DNA of 64,000 bases, from contig NZ_CAOJCM010000010.1 of assembly GCF_948329825.1 (NCBI RefSeq), forward strand, positions 45,135 to 109,134. Reading direction: 5' to 3'. Source of the stretch: Paenibacillus sp. JJ-100. Lineage in GTDB: Bacteria; Bacillota; Bacilli; Paenibacillales; Paenibacillaceae. The notes under the pieces were generated by a model. That model made no database searches. It was not told the DNA's origin and saw only the letters and a list, made by a program, of their open reading frames with translations. The translations under genes and the position numbers were made by a program. Of this stretch, positions 8,561-17,409 are shown piece by piece; position 1 is the first letter of the stretch; each line of letters opens with the position of its first letter.

Positions 8561-8603
8561 AATAACGTCTCTGAGATTCGTTAGAATTTCGGAACGTTAT
8601 TTT
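8561..8603 (+). terminator. Terminator after dgkB
   Basis: AATAACGT and ACGTTATT form the outer stem, GAGATTC and GAATTTC the inner stem, with TTTTT at the end. Confidence 0.6.
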
Positions 8604-8752
8604 TGGCGTGAATTAGTTTGCTTGGAATGGCTAAGAATTGAAGTAATATAACTGGACTTATTCGTTATAAGGTTATGATAGGATGCTTGTCAGAAGGCTA
8701 AACTCACTGTCTTAGCAGGCAGTATAATATATAAGAAAGAAGTGAATGTACG

Positions 8753-10423
8753 TTGTCTAATACGAACCGCAGCGGTCGTGGAAAAAACCGCCGGAATTCG
8801 GCTGCCCCACAAGGAAAAGGGAAGGCCTCGTCCTCTCGTCAGCCAGGTCAATCAACACAATCAAGTCGTCCATCTATACGTCAGTCTGATAAAGAGGTGC
8901 GACCAAACGGTGCATCTCAGTCTGGTGTGCGTTCCAAAGGTAGAAATCGTGAATCCGCATCTATTGAAGGACTGCCGGTGAGCAAAAATGACGAAACCAT
9001 CATCGATATCATTGGCATGAATCATGATGGTGAGGGTGTGGGGCGTGCGGACGGTTACACCTTATTTGTGCAAGGTGCTCTTCCAGGTGAAACCGTACGT
9101 GTACGCGTGATGAAAACCAAGAAGCAATACGGCTACGCAAAGCTACTTGAGATTGTCAAAGCCAGTCCGGATCGGGTATCGGCGCCATGTCCAATCTACG
9201 ATCAGTGTGGCGGCTGTCAGATTCAGCATATGAGTTATGCTGGGCAACTTGCATGGAAACGTCAGCTTGTGATCGATAACCTCCAGCGGATCGGGAAGTT
9301 GAATGTGTTGGTGGAGGAAGATGCTCAGTTAGCTCAATCGGAACAATCTCAATTAGAGGAACAAGTAGAACCAGAGCACGCAATTCGTGTACTGCCCACG
9401 ATGGGTATGGATGAGCCATGGCGCTACCGGAACAAGGCACAGGTACCGATTGGTGTGACCGAAGGCGGTTTGGTGGGTGGTTTTTATGCCAAAGGAACTC
9501 ACCGAATCATCGATATGGAGACTTGTCTTATTCAGCACGAGCACAATGACGAAGTTGTGGCGAAGGTGAAGGAGATCGGCAGTCACTTCGGAATCAGCGC
9601 ATATAACGAAGAAACAGGACGTGGCCTGTTGCGTCATGTCGTGGTGAAGAAGGCGTTCCGTACAGGCGAGATGATGCTCGTCCTGGTGACGAATGGTCGG
9701 GATATTCCACACAAAGACGAGTGGATTGGCAGTATTCGCGAAGCGATCCCGCAAGTGGCAAGCATCTGCCAGAACGTAAACAAAAAGCAGACGAACGTTA
9801 TTTTTGGTGATGAGACCCGTGTCCTGTGGGGCCGTGATGTGATCTATGACTTTATTGGGGATGTACAATTTGCAATCTCTCCACGTTCGTTCTATCAGGT
9901 CAATCCGGTGCAGACCGAAGTCTTGTATGGCAAAACGGTAGAGTACGCTGGACTCAGCGGTAGAGAAACGGTGATCGATGCCTATTGCGGCATCGGCACG
10001 ATCTCTCTTTTCCTCGCACAGCATGCGGATCAAGTGTACGGGGTCGAGATTGTACCTGAAGCGATTGAGGATGCACGCAGCAATGCGATGCTGAACGAGA
10101 TGCGTAACGTCAAGTTCGAAGTTGGCGCCTCCGAGGACGTTATTCCACGTTGGAAAGAACAAGGCATCGAAGCCGATGTCATCGTGGTCGATCCACCACG
10201 TAAGGGCTGTGATCCACGCTTGCTCGATACCATTCTGGAGATGAAGCCGGAGCGTGTGGTGTACGTAAGTTGTAATCCGAGTACGCTGGCGCGTGACCTG
10301 CGTGTGCTGGAGGATGGCGGGTATCGCACGGTCGAGGTAACGCCAGTGGATATGTTCCCACATACGGTGCATGTGGAGTCGGTGGCGATGTTGGTAAGAA
10401 GAGAGAAGGGACAGATTCTCTAA
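8753..10423 (+). CDS. rlmCD: 23S rRNA (uracil-C5)-methyltransferase, RlmCD/RumA type
   Basis: 556 residues. Residues 1-75 form a disordered Ser/Arg/Lys-rich extension; residues 80-138 are a TRAM RNA-binding domain. The 4Fe-4S cysteines are Cys146, Cys152, Cys155 and probably Cys258. The SAM-binding region is VIDAYCGIGTISLF at 407-420, DPPRKGCD lies at 480-487, and the catalytic cysteine is Cys507 in VSCNPST. In Bacillus the RlmCD enzyme makes m5U747 and m5U1939 in 23S rRNA. An acidic Gln/Glu insertion sits at about 186-209. The TTG start at 8753 follows GAAGTGA. It is a single gene. Confidence 0.93.
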   Translation: MSNTNRSGRGKNRRNSAAPQGKGKASSSRQPGQSTQSSRPSIRQSDKEVRPNGASQSGVRSKGRNRESASIEGLPVSKNDETIIDIIGMNHDGEGVGRADGYTLFVQGALPGETVRVRVMKTKKQYGYAKLLEIVKASPDRVSAPCPIYDQCGGCQIQHMSYAGQLAWKRQLVIDNLQRIGKLNVLVEEDAQLAQSEQSQLEEQVEPEHAIRVLPTMGMDEPWRYRNKAQVPIGVTEGGLVGGFYAKGTHRIIDMETCLIQHEHNDEVVAKVKEIGSHFGISAYNEETGRGLLRHVVVKKAFRTGEMMLVLVTNGRDIPHKDEWIGSIREAIPQVASICQNVNKKQTNVIFGDETRVLWGRDVIYDFIGDVQFAISPRSFYQVNPVQTEVLYGKTVEYAGLSGRETVIDAYCGIGTISLFLAQHADQVYGVEIVPEAIEDARSNAMLNEMRNVKFEVGASEDVIPRWKEQGIEADVIVVDPPRKGCDPRLLDTILEMKPERVVYVSCNPSTLARDLRVLEDGGYRTVEVTPVDMFPHTVHVESVAMLVRREKGQIL

Positions 10424-10485
10424 AGAAAGTAAAAGGACAGGAAGTCAACACACGTTGAATGCGTCTCGCAGATCGTCTTAAAAGA

Positions 10486-10520
10486 AGAAGCAGGCACCCG
10501 ATAAGGGATAACCTGCTTCT
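10486..10520 (+). terminator. Terminator after rlmCD
   Basis: AGAAGCAGG and CCTGCTTCT form a 9-bp stem with an inner CCC-GATAA-GGG hairpin. The T tail is weak. Confidence 0.55.
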
Positions 10521-10643
10521 ATTCAGTTAGCAGAGAAGCGTAACCTCAACTACACTCACAATATCTTAAAAGAACTGGAAGTTCTATAAAGATAAATTAA
10601 ATGAGTAAAAGAGAAAAACACAAACATCTAGGAGGTAAGTTCT

Positions 10644-12287
10644 TTGTTGAAATTCAGATTTAAGACATTCTTAAATGCGTTAATGGTCACTCTTGTAATG
10701 TTATTGATGGTTATTCCCACTTCTTTTGCAAGTGTTGAAAGTGCAGGGGCTGGCTTTAAGGATGTAAGCCGAGACCATTGGGCATATGGCTCAATTCAGG
10801 ATGGGTACAATAAAGGGATAGTTACTGGTTATTTGGATGGTACATTTAAGCCAGATAAACCTGTCAATCAAGCGGAGTTCATTACTATGCTAGTAAGGGC
10901 TTATCCCGAACAGATCGTTATTGTGGGTCTGGAAGATATATGGTACAAACTATATTATCAGGTCGCTGATACTCTAGGTTGGGATTACAGGGATGGAGAT
11001 CCTAGCAATTTTAAGTTTACTAGGGGAGATACGGCACGCTTAATAAGCTCAGTACTTTTTGAGAAGAAATCTGAACAAGAGGCTGTTGAAGCTCTCATAC
11101 TGGAGGGGGTCGCAAAAGGCGTAACCTCTCAGACATATGAGGGATTCCAACCAGACAAGACATTAACTAGAGCAGAAGCTTTAACTTTTGTCAAAAGGGT
11201 ACAGGACTACGTAGATACGCATTATTCTTCTGATTTGCTTTCGATAACCAATCACAGCACTATTTATGTGTACTCTCTTAATGCACCTATAGAGATTGAG
11301 TATTTGATAGGAACAGATTACAAGCCGATCTACGGAAAATATGACCCTGTAAGGGGCTTTGAGCTAGATTCTTATGTTATCCCACAAAAGGCAATCGACC
11401 ACTATATTAAATTAAAAGAACTGCAAGGGGAACAAGAGCCAGAAGACTTACCAACTGACAACCTTATTAAAGGTGTCCTAGGCAATGTCGCCTTCAGAGG
11501 GGTAAAGTTGGGTGATTCGGAGGGCACTTTGAAATCCCTCTTAGGGAAACCTAATAGGGTAGACCCCGATTTCCTAGGGCACGAATGGTACGTTTACAAC
11601 AGCGATTATTCTAAGTACGTTAAATTCGCAGTAAGGGATAACAAGGTAGTTGGAGCCTACACGAATTCTAAGGGTGTCATGACAACGGAATACAACTTAG
11701 AGATAGGGATGTCTAAGAGTGAAGCTGAACTTTCTGTTGGAAGAGAGATAAGTCTTACATCATACGAAGAGTTTTCTGACGGAGATTACATTAAGATTAG
11801 TCTTGATAAGAATGATCAGGGGCAACCTATCGAATCGGTGTATATCCTCAAAGGAATCGAAAGTATTGGATGGGAATTAACTAAAGAGCAGAGGAAGATA
11901 GCTAATTCAGAGGAGTACCTATTGTCGCAAGCTAAGAGTATCTTAGACATAACAAATGCATTCCGAGTGAAGCATGGGAAAACAGTCTTAAGATGGAGTG
12001 ACAATGCCTACCGTTCAGCACAAGCCCATAGCGTAGATATGTCTGAAAACGTCTACGTCAGTCATGACAGTCTGGACGGAAGAACCGCATTTGACCGCAT
12101 GACTGCAGCGGGAGTCAAGTACACCACAGCAGGGGAGAACATCGCAGCAGGGTACTTAAATGATACAGATGCAATGACAGGATGGATCAACTCCTCCACA
12201 GGACATAGGGAGACAATGCTTCATGATTTTTCCTTCCTAGGGGTGGGGGTCTACGATTACTACTACACTCAAAACTTTTATAGGTAA
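10644..12287 (+). CDS. S-layer-homology and CAP domain surface protein
   Basis: 547 residues with a signal peptide (about 1-31). SLH modules follow: FKDVSRDHWAYGSIQ at 38-52 with VTGYLDGTFKP, and a more degenerate second and third copy up to about 190. These anchor proteins to pyruvylated cell-wall polymer. Residues about 280-370 match the CAP-associated N-terminal domain seen in YlbC (VKLGDSEGTLKSLLGKPNR). The last 115 residues are a CAP/SCP domain with SHDSLDGRTAFDR, AGENIA and TGHRETML. The TTG start at 10644 is set by AGGAGG at 10630-10635. Function of bacterial CAP domains is unsettled. Codon use is more AT-rich than rlmCD before it. Confidence 0.9.
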   Translation: MLKFRFKTFLNALMVTLVMLLMVIPTSFASVESAGAGFKDVSRDHWAYGSIQDGYNKGIVTGYLDGTFKPDKPVNQAEFITMLVRAYPEQIVIVGLEDIWYKLYYQVADTLGWDYRDGDPSNFKFTRGDTARLISSVLFEKKSEQEAVEALILEGVAKGVTSQTYEGFQPDKTLTRAEALTFVKRVQDYVDTHYSSDLLSITNHSTIYVYSLNAPIEIEYLIGTDYKPIYGKYDPVRGFELDSYVIPQKAIDHYIKLKELQGEQEPEDLPTDNLIKGVLGNVAFRGVKLGDSEGTLKSLLGKPNRVDPDFLGHEWYVYNSDYSKYVKFAVRDNKVVGAYTNSKGVMTTEYNLEIGMSKSEAELSVGREISLTSYEEFSDGDYIKISLDKNDQGQPIESVYILKGIESIGWELTKEQRKIANSEEYLLSQAKSILDITNAFRVKHGKTVLRWSDNAYRSAQAHSVDMSENVYVSHDSLDGRTAFDRMTAAGVKYTTAGENIAAGYLNDTDAMTGWINSSTGHRETMLHDFSFLGVGVYDYYYTQNFYR

Positions 12288-12328
12288 CAAGGAGACAGGG
12301 GGCGAGATTCGTTCCCTGTTTCCTTGTT
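12286..12328 (+). terminator. Strong hairpin starting in the stop codon of the SLH-CAP gene
   Basis: AACAAGGAGACAGGG at 12286-12300 pairs with CCCTGTTTCCTTGTT at 12314-12328. It is followed by AATAT rather than a T-run. Confidence 0.6.
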
Positions 12329-12392
12329 AATATATCTGCTTAACAATACAGTATGAAATAGTTACACATTCCTAAGAGAAGGAACTTCTTAT

Positions 12393-12400
12393 GTTATAAT
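12393..12400 (+). promoter_or_regulatory. Extended -10 promoter before dus copy 1
   Basis: TG at 12392-12393 then T and a perfect TATAAT at 12395-12400, 39 bases before the gene; no good -35 hexamer is present. Confidence 0.4.
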
Positions 12401-12438
12401 ATTATTTTAAGTTAACGTATGGAAACGAGAGGAATGGA

Positions 12439-13416
12439 ATGAAATTGATCGAAAATTTTTGGAAGGATCTACCTAAGCCTTTTTTTGTACTGGCACCTAT
12501 GGAAGACGTAACCAATGTTGTGTTTCGTCACGTTGTGGCTAAAGCAGGTAGACCTGATGTGTTTTTTACTGAGTTTACGAATACGGATAGTTACTGTAAT
12601 CCAGATGGTATATATAGTGAACGTGGCAGATTATTCTTTACGGAAGATGAACAGCCTATGGTTGCACATATTTGGGGAAACAACCCTGAATATTATAAGG
12701 AAATGAGTATAGGCTTGGCTAAGCTTGGCTTTAAGGGAATAGATATTAATATGGGTTGTCCGGCTCATAATGTCGCAGCTAAAGCTAAAGGTAGTGGACT
12801 GATCCTGCAACCTAAGCTTGCTGCAGATATTATACAAGCGGCTAAAGCGGGCGGATTACCTGTAAGTGTAAAAACTAGACTTGGCTATACACATGTGGAC
12901 GAATGGCGTGAGTGGTTATCACATATTTTACAGCAAGATATTGCTAATTTGTCTATTCATCTGCGGACCAAGAAAGAAATGAGTAAGGTAGCAGCGCATT
13001 GGGAGTTAATTCCTGAAATTAAACAACTTCGAGATCAAATTGCACCACATACCTTATTAACGATTAATGGAGATATTGCTGACCGGAAAACAGGCTTAAT
13101 GCTTGCTGAACAATATGGAATAGATGGAATTATGATCGGAAGAGGTATCTTTCATAATCCATTTGCTTTTGAGGAAGAACCTAGAGATCATAGCAGAGAC
13201 GAAAAAATTGAGTTGTTAAATGCCCATATCGATTTATATGATAAATACTCAAAAGAATTCGAACCGAGACCGTTTGTTCATCTGCTTCGATTTTTTAAGA
13301 TCTATATTAACGGATTTGATAAGGCAGAAGAATTGAAGGATGAACTCATGCAAACAAAGTCTACAGATGAGGTTCGGAAAGTGCTGCAAGATTTTTATGA
13401 TGATTTAGGTAAATAA
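12439..13416 (+). CDS. tRNA-dihydrouridine synthase, paralogue 1
   Basis: A 325-residue flavoprotein of the Dus family (COG0042), which reduces uridine to dihydrouridine in tRNA using FMN and NADPH. The N-terminal APMEDVT motif is at 19-25, the catalytic cysteine is Cys107 in NMGCPAHNV, SVKTRLG lies near 143-149 and the FMN phosphate loop is GIMIGRGIF. It is roughly 70-75% identical by eye to the copy at 15585, but its codons are noticeably more AT-rich. The ATG at 12439 follows GAGAGGAATGGA. The subtype resembles short DusC-like forms rather than DusB; which tRNA positions each copy modifies is unknown. Confidence 0.9.
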   Translation: MKLIENFWKDLPKPFFVLAPMEDVTNVVFRHVVAKAGRPDVFFTEFTNTDSYCNPDGIYSERGRLFFTEDEQPMVAHIWGNNPEYYKEMSIGLAKLGFKGIDINMGCPAHNVAAKAKGSGLILQPKLAADIIQAAKAGGLPVSVKTRLGYTHVDEWREWLSHILQQDIANLSIHLRTKKEMSKVAAHWELIPEIKQLRDQIAPHTLLTINGDIADRKTGLMLAEQYGIDGIMIGRGIFHNPFAFEEEPRDHSRDEKIELLNAHIDLYDKYSKEFEPRPFVHLLRFFKIYINGFDKAEELKDELMQTKSTDEVRKVLQDFYDDLGK

Positions 13417-13652
13417 ACGTTTTTTACGAATAAAGACGTGATAAATAGGGAAATGGAATAATGGAGAACGGGGATAACCCGGACTCATCAAGCCTCTTCC
13501 CTGTTTTTCTATCAAGACATTGTTCAGATTTTAATAAAGTTGTGACAGAAAAAGTGGAGTAAATAAGATCCTTAATAACAGCAGATTTACCAACATGTCT
13601 AACGATGAGAGGCGTCGTTGCGGTTTTATAATGAATAATAGGGAGGATCGTC

Positions 13653-13991
13653 ATGAACAGTGTTATTCGCATGCTAGAAATAAAACGTGAACTATTGATT
13701 CAGGAGCTCAAAGTTGCCCAAGGCGAGGCTCATAGTCGAATTTTAGAAGGAAAACGAGAACTGGACACTGCAATTCTGTGGCTTAAGAAGATAGAAATAC
13801 TGCAATTACATAATCCAAATGATTATATCTTCACCAAATTACCAGAGACAAAAACTACATTTTCAGAATACAAAATCGTTGAAACGTTAGAAAGCGATGA
13901 TCCAAAAGACTGGCAGGAAGTTAAATTAACGAATGAAGATGAGGAGCTATGGTTGTATGAAGGAGACTGGGTACTTAAAAGTAAAAAGTAG
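13653..13991 (+). CDS. Hypothetical protein with N-terminal coiled coil
   Basis: 112 residues, not recognised. Residues 1-50 form an amphipathic helix rich in Glu, Lys and Leu (IKRELLIQELKVAQGEAHSR), and the acidic C-terminal half contains DDPKDWQEVKLTNEDEELWLYEGDW, which looks like a small beta domain. GGGAGG lies 8 bases before the ATG. It lies in the AT-rich stretch between the two dus copies. No signal or membrane segment. Confidence 0.7.
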   Translation: MNSVIRMLEIKRELLIQELKVAQGEAHSRILEGKRELDTAILWLKKIEILQLHNPNDYIFTKLPETKTTFSEYKIVETLESDDPKDWQEVKLTNEDEELWLYEGDWVLKSKK

Positions 13992-14068
13992 GGAGTAGAC
14001 CCTTTGCCGATCAGCTTAATGAATGAAAAAGTGTTACGTTCAATAACATAACAACGGTTCACATAGCG

Positions 14069-14098
14069 AAGGAACAGGGTGAGCCTGCTCCTTTTTGA
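14069..14098 (+). terminator. Terminator between convergent genes
   Basis: AAGGAACAGG, loop GTGAG, CCTGCTCCTTTTT, with one mismatch in the stem. Confidence 0.6.
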
Positions 14099-14166
14099 TC
14101 TTTGATCTTTTTTTAAATATGAACGAGACATTATTAAGTTAATCATGGTTAAATAACCTACTATGC

Positions 14167-15048
14167 CTATGCAATCGACGTAATCGGGTGTTTAACATGC
14201 GTAGGGTAAAGGTGATCATCAAGGGTCTTTACAAATAGCCCATCATTGTTGATCGCCCTTTTTAAATCCAGATCTTTATCATCATCGGGTGTGAAATGAA
14301 AATTTATTTTCTCCGTAGTTGCATCTGCAACCGCTCTAAGGATATCTCCCATATGGATTTCGTTCAAGCTGACAACATCGAAGAGATCCATATGATTGTC
14401 TCCTTTCTGATAGATGACAATGACGTCTTCCTTTTCCAAGTAATAGATGTCATTACTAAAAACATTCAGGCAATAAAACATGAATATGCCTGAAGTATGA
14501 TTGGTCGCAAAACGTTGAGAAACAGGCAATCTTTGCGAAGCAAACTTTTTGATAAGATTTAGATCCTCTGCGTTGGTGATATCTAGTTTTCGAAGTCCCG
14601 CAGCAGACGTCAACGGCTTTGCAGTAAAGTCCATTGAAAATAGATGCTCTTCCACCGCTTTGAACCCGAATTTCGGGTAGAAATCAAGAACGGATTCATT
14701 GGCAAAAAGGTACATGAGGTCGCATTTGTTCTCGTATTCCTCTAGAATCAGGTTCATCAAACGTGTAGATAGTCCCTTCCCGCGATAGTCGGGATGTGTC
14801 ATCACCGTGCCAATTTGTAAGGCTTTTTTCTTCTCCCCGTGGATGATGAGCTCAAGGATATTGACGGAAGCATTCGCAACAACCCGATCTCCATCAACCA
14901 ATGAAAAAGGGATATATCCCTCGCCCCAGCATCCTTGTTGATACCAATGTTCAAAATGGATATCAAACGTACTCGCAGCGAGATCGAAAAAACTTTTCCG
15001 AAGTATGTCATTGTTTTTATAGTTCTTCGCAAAGATTAAATTCGGCAT
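14167..15048 (-). CDS. GNAT-family N-acetyltransferase
   Basis: 293 residues. The N-terminal half is a GNAT fold with the acetyl-CoA loop PDYRGKGLSTRLM at about 87-99 and FYPKFGF near 126-132. The C-terminal half is a second, degenerate alpha/beta domain (as in Eis-like two-domain acetyltransferases) with no clear second acetyl-CoA loop. Acetyl group transfer from acetyl-CoA is expected; substrate unknown. It starts at the ATG at 15048, and precedes or shares a transcript direction with the DUF2536 gene 38 bases upstream. Confidence 0.85.
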   Translation of the reverse strand: MPNLIFAKNYKNNDILRKSFFDLAASTFDIHFEHWYQQGCWGEGYIPFSLVDGDRVVANASVNILELIIHGEKKKALQIGTVMTHPDYRGKGLSTRLMNLILEEYENKCDLMYLFANESVLDFYPKFGFKAVEEHLFSMDFTAKPLTSAAGLRKLDITNAEDLNLIKKFASQRLPVSQRFATNHTSGIFMFYCLNVFSNDIYYLEKEDVIVIYQKGDNHMDLFDVVSLNEIHMGDILRAVADATTEKINFHFTPDDDKDLDLKRAINNDGLFVKTLDDHLYPTHVKHPITSIA

Positions 15049-15085
15049 GGTATGGTCTCCTAACTTATTAATTCACATCTACCCA

Positions 15086-15292
15086 TCAATCTACGGCAAA
15101 ATGCACCACAGCACTATACAGCATTTTGTTACGAACAGGGTCAAACGTGACCTGATGTTGAACTTGCTTCACGCGTAAAAGAAGGGCTTTGTTCACGCCG
15201 ATTCGTTCATCGATCGCTCGTTCGAGCTCCTGTAAGTTATAAGCTTGAAGACATTCAACCTTGTCCTTGATCATATCTAGTGAAATTTCCAT
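15086..15292 (-). CDS. DUF2536 family protein (YrzA-like)
   Basis: A 68-residue protein matching B. subtilis YrzA in layout: MEISLDMIKDKVE at the start, an LQELERAIDERI helix, and ILYSAVVHF-type ending (here MLYSAVVHFAVD). The open frame extends upstream to 15430, but the ATG at 15292 is chosen because a GGAGGT site at about 15305-15310 precedes it and because the family begins there. Function unknown. It lies just upstream of the GNAT gene on the same strand. Confidence 0.8.
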   Translation of the reverse strand: MEISLDMIKDKVECLQAYNLQELERAIDERIGVNKALLLRVKQVQHQVTFDPVRNKMLYSAVVHFAVD

Positions 15293-15584
15293 ATGTGATG
15301 TAGACCTCCATTTTGTAAATGTGCAATAACAACTCACCCGAGCTTCATTGTAGAGGAGCTTGCGAAGCGTAGCAAGTGGGGAACAGGAGAGACATCGTCT
15401 AAACAGATTATAGCGGTAAAATAAGGACAAGGTATATATTATCGAAGATGGCTGAAAATCAAATACAGACGTGATAGAATCGGAAAAGGGCCAAAAGCCC
15501 CATCACGAAGCCGAACCATAGAGGAACGATTCACTTATTATTTTACGGGCGATCAAGGCCCTGATATATAGAGGAGTTTTAGAA

Positions 15585-16577
15585 ATGACACAAGACAATT
15601 TCTGGCGTGAATTGCCACGACCATTTTTTATACTGGCGCCGATGGAAGATGTGACCGATGTTGTATTTCGGCATGTCGTCAGTGAGGCGGGCAGACCGGA
15701 TGTGTTTTTTACCGAGTTTGCGAATACGGAAAGTTACTGTCACCCGGAGGGCAACAAAAGTGTGCGTGGACGGTTGACCTTTACGGAAGATGAACAGCCG
15801 ATTGTGGCGCATATTTGGGGGGACAAGCCGGAGTTTTTCCGCGAGATGAGCATCGGGATGGCGAAGGAAGGGTTCAAAGGCATCGATATTAATATGGGCT
15901 GTCCAGTAGCGAATGTGGCGGAAAACGGCAAAGGCAGCGGTCTGATCTGCCGACCAGCCCTTGCGGCGGAGATTATTCAAGCGGCGAAGGCCGGAGGCCT
16001 GCCGGTGAGCGTCAAAACAAGGCTCGGTTTCACCGAGGTCGATGAATGGCGCGACTGGTTAACTCATATTTTGCAGCAAGACATTGTGAACCTGTCCATT
16101 CACCTGCGCACAAGAGAAGAAATGAGCAAGGTGGATGCCCACTGGGAGCTGATTCCCGAGATCAAAAAACTGCGGGACGAGATCGCACCAAATACGCTGC
16201 TAACTATTAACGGGGATATCCCTGACCGCGAGACTGGCCTGAGGCTGGCAGAGCAGTACGGTGTGGATGGCATTATGATTGGACGAGGGATTTTCCAGAA
16301 TCCATTCGCTTTTGAGAAGGAGCCGAGGGAGCATACAACAGAGGAATTTCTTCATCTCTTGCGGCTGCACCTGGATCTGCATGATCAATATTCGGAGCTG
16401 GAACCACGTCCGTTCAGCCCACTGGCTCGTTTTTTCAAAATCTATGTTCGTGGATTCCGTGGCGCAAGTGAGCTGAGAAACAACCTGATGAACGCCAAAA
16501 CGACCGCTAGAGTACGTGAATTGCTGGAAGAGTTCGGAAGGAATCATGTAGATGAAACAGGCGAAGACGAGAATTAA
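15585..16577 (+). CDS. tRNA-dihydrouridine synthase, paralogue 2
   Basis: 330 residues, a close paralogue of the gene at 12439 with the same motif order: APMEDVT at 18-24, catalytic Cys106 in NMGCPVANV, SVKTRLGF, and GIMIGRGIF for FMN phosphate. Its codon use is GC-richer, like the surrounding housekeeping genes, so this is probably the resident copy. It has an acidic C-terminal extension (DETGEDEN) that the first copy lacks. GAGGAG lies 9 bases before the ATG. A strong terminator follows at 16603. Confidence 0.9.
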   Translation: MTQDNFWRELPRPFFILAPMEDVTDVVFRHVVSEAGRPDVFFTEFANTESYCHPEGNKSVRGRLTFTEDEQPIVAHIWGDKPEFFREMSIGMAKEGFKGIDINMGCPVANVAENGKGSGLICRPALAAEIIQAAKAGGLPVSVKTRLGFTEVDEWRDWLTHILQQDIVNLSIHLRTREEMSKVDAHWELIPEIKKLRDEIAPNTLLTINGDIPDRETGLRLAEQYGVDGIMIGRGIFQNPFAFEKEPREHTTEEFLHLLRLHLDLHDQYSELEPRPFSPLARFFKIYVRGFRGASELRNNLMNAKTTARVRELLEEFGRNHVDETGEDEN

Positions 16578-16602
16578 TGGAATGAGAGTTTGGGTTGGAG
16601 AG

Positions 16603-16632
16603 ACATAGCCTGTGCGGCTATGTTTTTCTTTT
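16603..16632 (+). terminator. Terminator after dus paralogue 2
   Basis: ACATAGCC, loop TGTGC, GGCTATGT, then TTTTCTTTT. Confidence 0.85.
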
Positions 16633-16679
16633 GAAAAATGTTGGGCTTGTGATAAATGAGTAGGAAAGGGGTGAATTTG

Positions 16680-17249
16680 ATGTCCTGGAGTAAATTAAAA
16701 CAGCAGCTGGAGAGTTTCCTGAGTCCCGCGCTGTCCGAAAAAGTAGCGTACGGGGCGACCAGCTATCGCTATTCGCCAGACAAATCAGGGAGTTGTTACC
16801 TGACCGTGGATCAGAAGAATATCCTTAATATGAGGGATACGACCACCCCCATCCGGTGGTATCAGACCGATCAGGAGATCAAGAATGATCCGAATATCGT
16901 GATCTCAGTCAGTGATGCAGAGATTGAGGCGATTCGCAAGGAAACGAAAGGGGCTGTGCCTGAGGAACGGCTAGAGATCATGGTGCGAGGTAGAAAAAGC
17001 ACATCTCATGCCAAAGAGCTGTTAGCCGCTCAAACGGCATTAAGCAAATCCAATTTTACGGCGGCAGCGACTACGTTTTTAGCGACTTCCATTGAGGATA
17101 ATCTGGAGAGCACAGACATCCTGCTCAATATTCTGGCACTGATCGACCGGCGAGTTGGCAAAAAGCGGATTCTGAACATGTCAGATTCGATTAAAATGAA
17201 GCATCCTGCCGTGCAGTATTTTTATGAACTGCGCCGCAGGACGGTGTGA
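16680..17249 (+). CDS. SF0329 family protein of unknown function
   Basis: 189 residues. The start MSWSKLKQQLESFLSPAL, followed by TSYRYSPDKSG and a C-terminal LLNILALIDRRVGKKR block, matches proteins annotated as the SF0329 family, found scattered in Firmicutes and enterics. No catalytic motif is apparent, and no signal or membrane segment. The ATG at 16680 is chosen over 16656 because the AAAGGGGTG ribosome site lies between them. It is a single-gene unit between two terminators. The family call is from memory of its sequence. Confidence 0.7.
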   Translation: MSWSKLKQQLESFLSPALSEKVAYGATSYRYSPDKSGSCYLTVDQKNILNMRDTTTPIRWYQTDQEIKNDPNIVISVSDAEIEAIRKETKGAVPEERLEIMVRGRKSTSHAKELLAAQTALSKSNFTAAATTFLATSIEDNLESTDILLNILALIDRRVGKKRILNMSDSIKMKHPAVQYFYELRRRTV

Positions 17250-17266
17250 AATTCACTTTTTACAGG

Positions 17267-17300
17267 AGACTGCGACCTTTGCAAGGAGCAGTCTTTTTTG
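17267..17300 (+). terminator. Terminator after SF0329 gene
   Basis: AGACTGC and GCAGTCT stem with TTTTTT. Confidence 0.8.
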
Positions 17301-17409
17301 TGTTTATCTGCTATAGCTAAAAGCTATAACCAGTCATACTCTTTTGGTATCTCTTCTAACCTCGCATTGCATGGTATGATGACCATATACATACGAGGGG
17401 GTTATTCAC

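Noticed and set aside
9353..10372. Minus-strand open frame of 339 codons opposite rlmCD
   Set aside because: It lies within a well-supported methyltransferase gene and reads as Cys/His/Arg-rich nonsense without a ribosome site.
17300..17409. S-box (SAM) riboswitch before the MetE-like gene
   Set aside because: The leader is only about 100 bases and shows none of the conserved S-box helices or a terminator-antiterminator pair.
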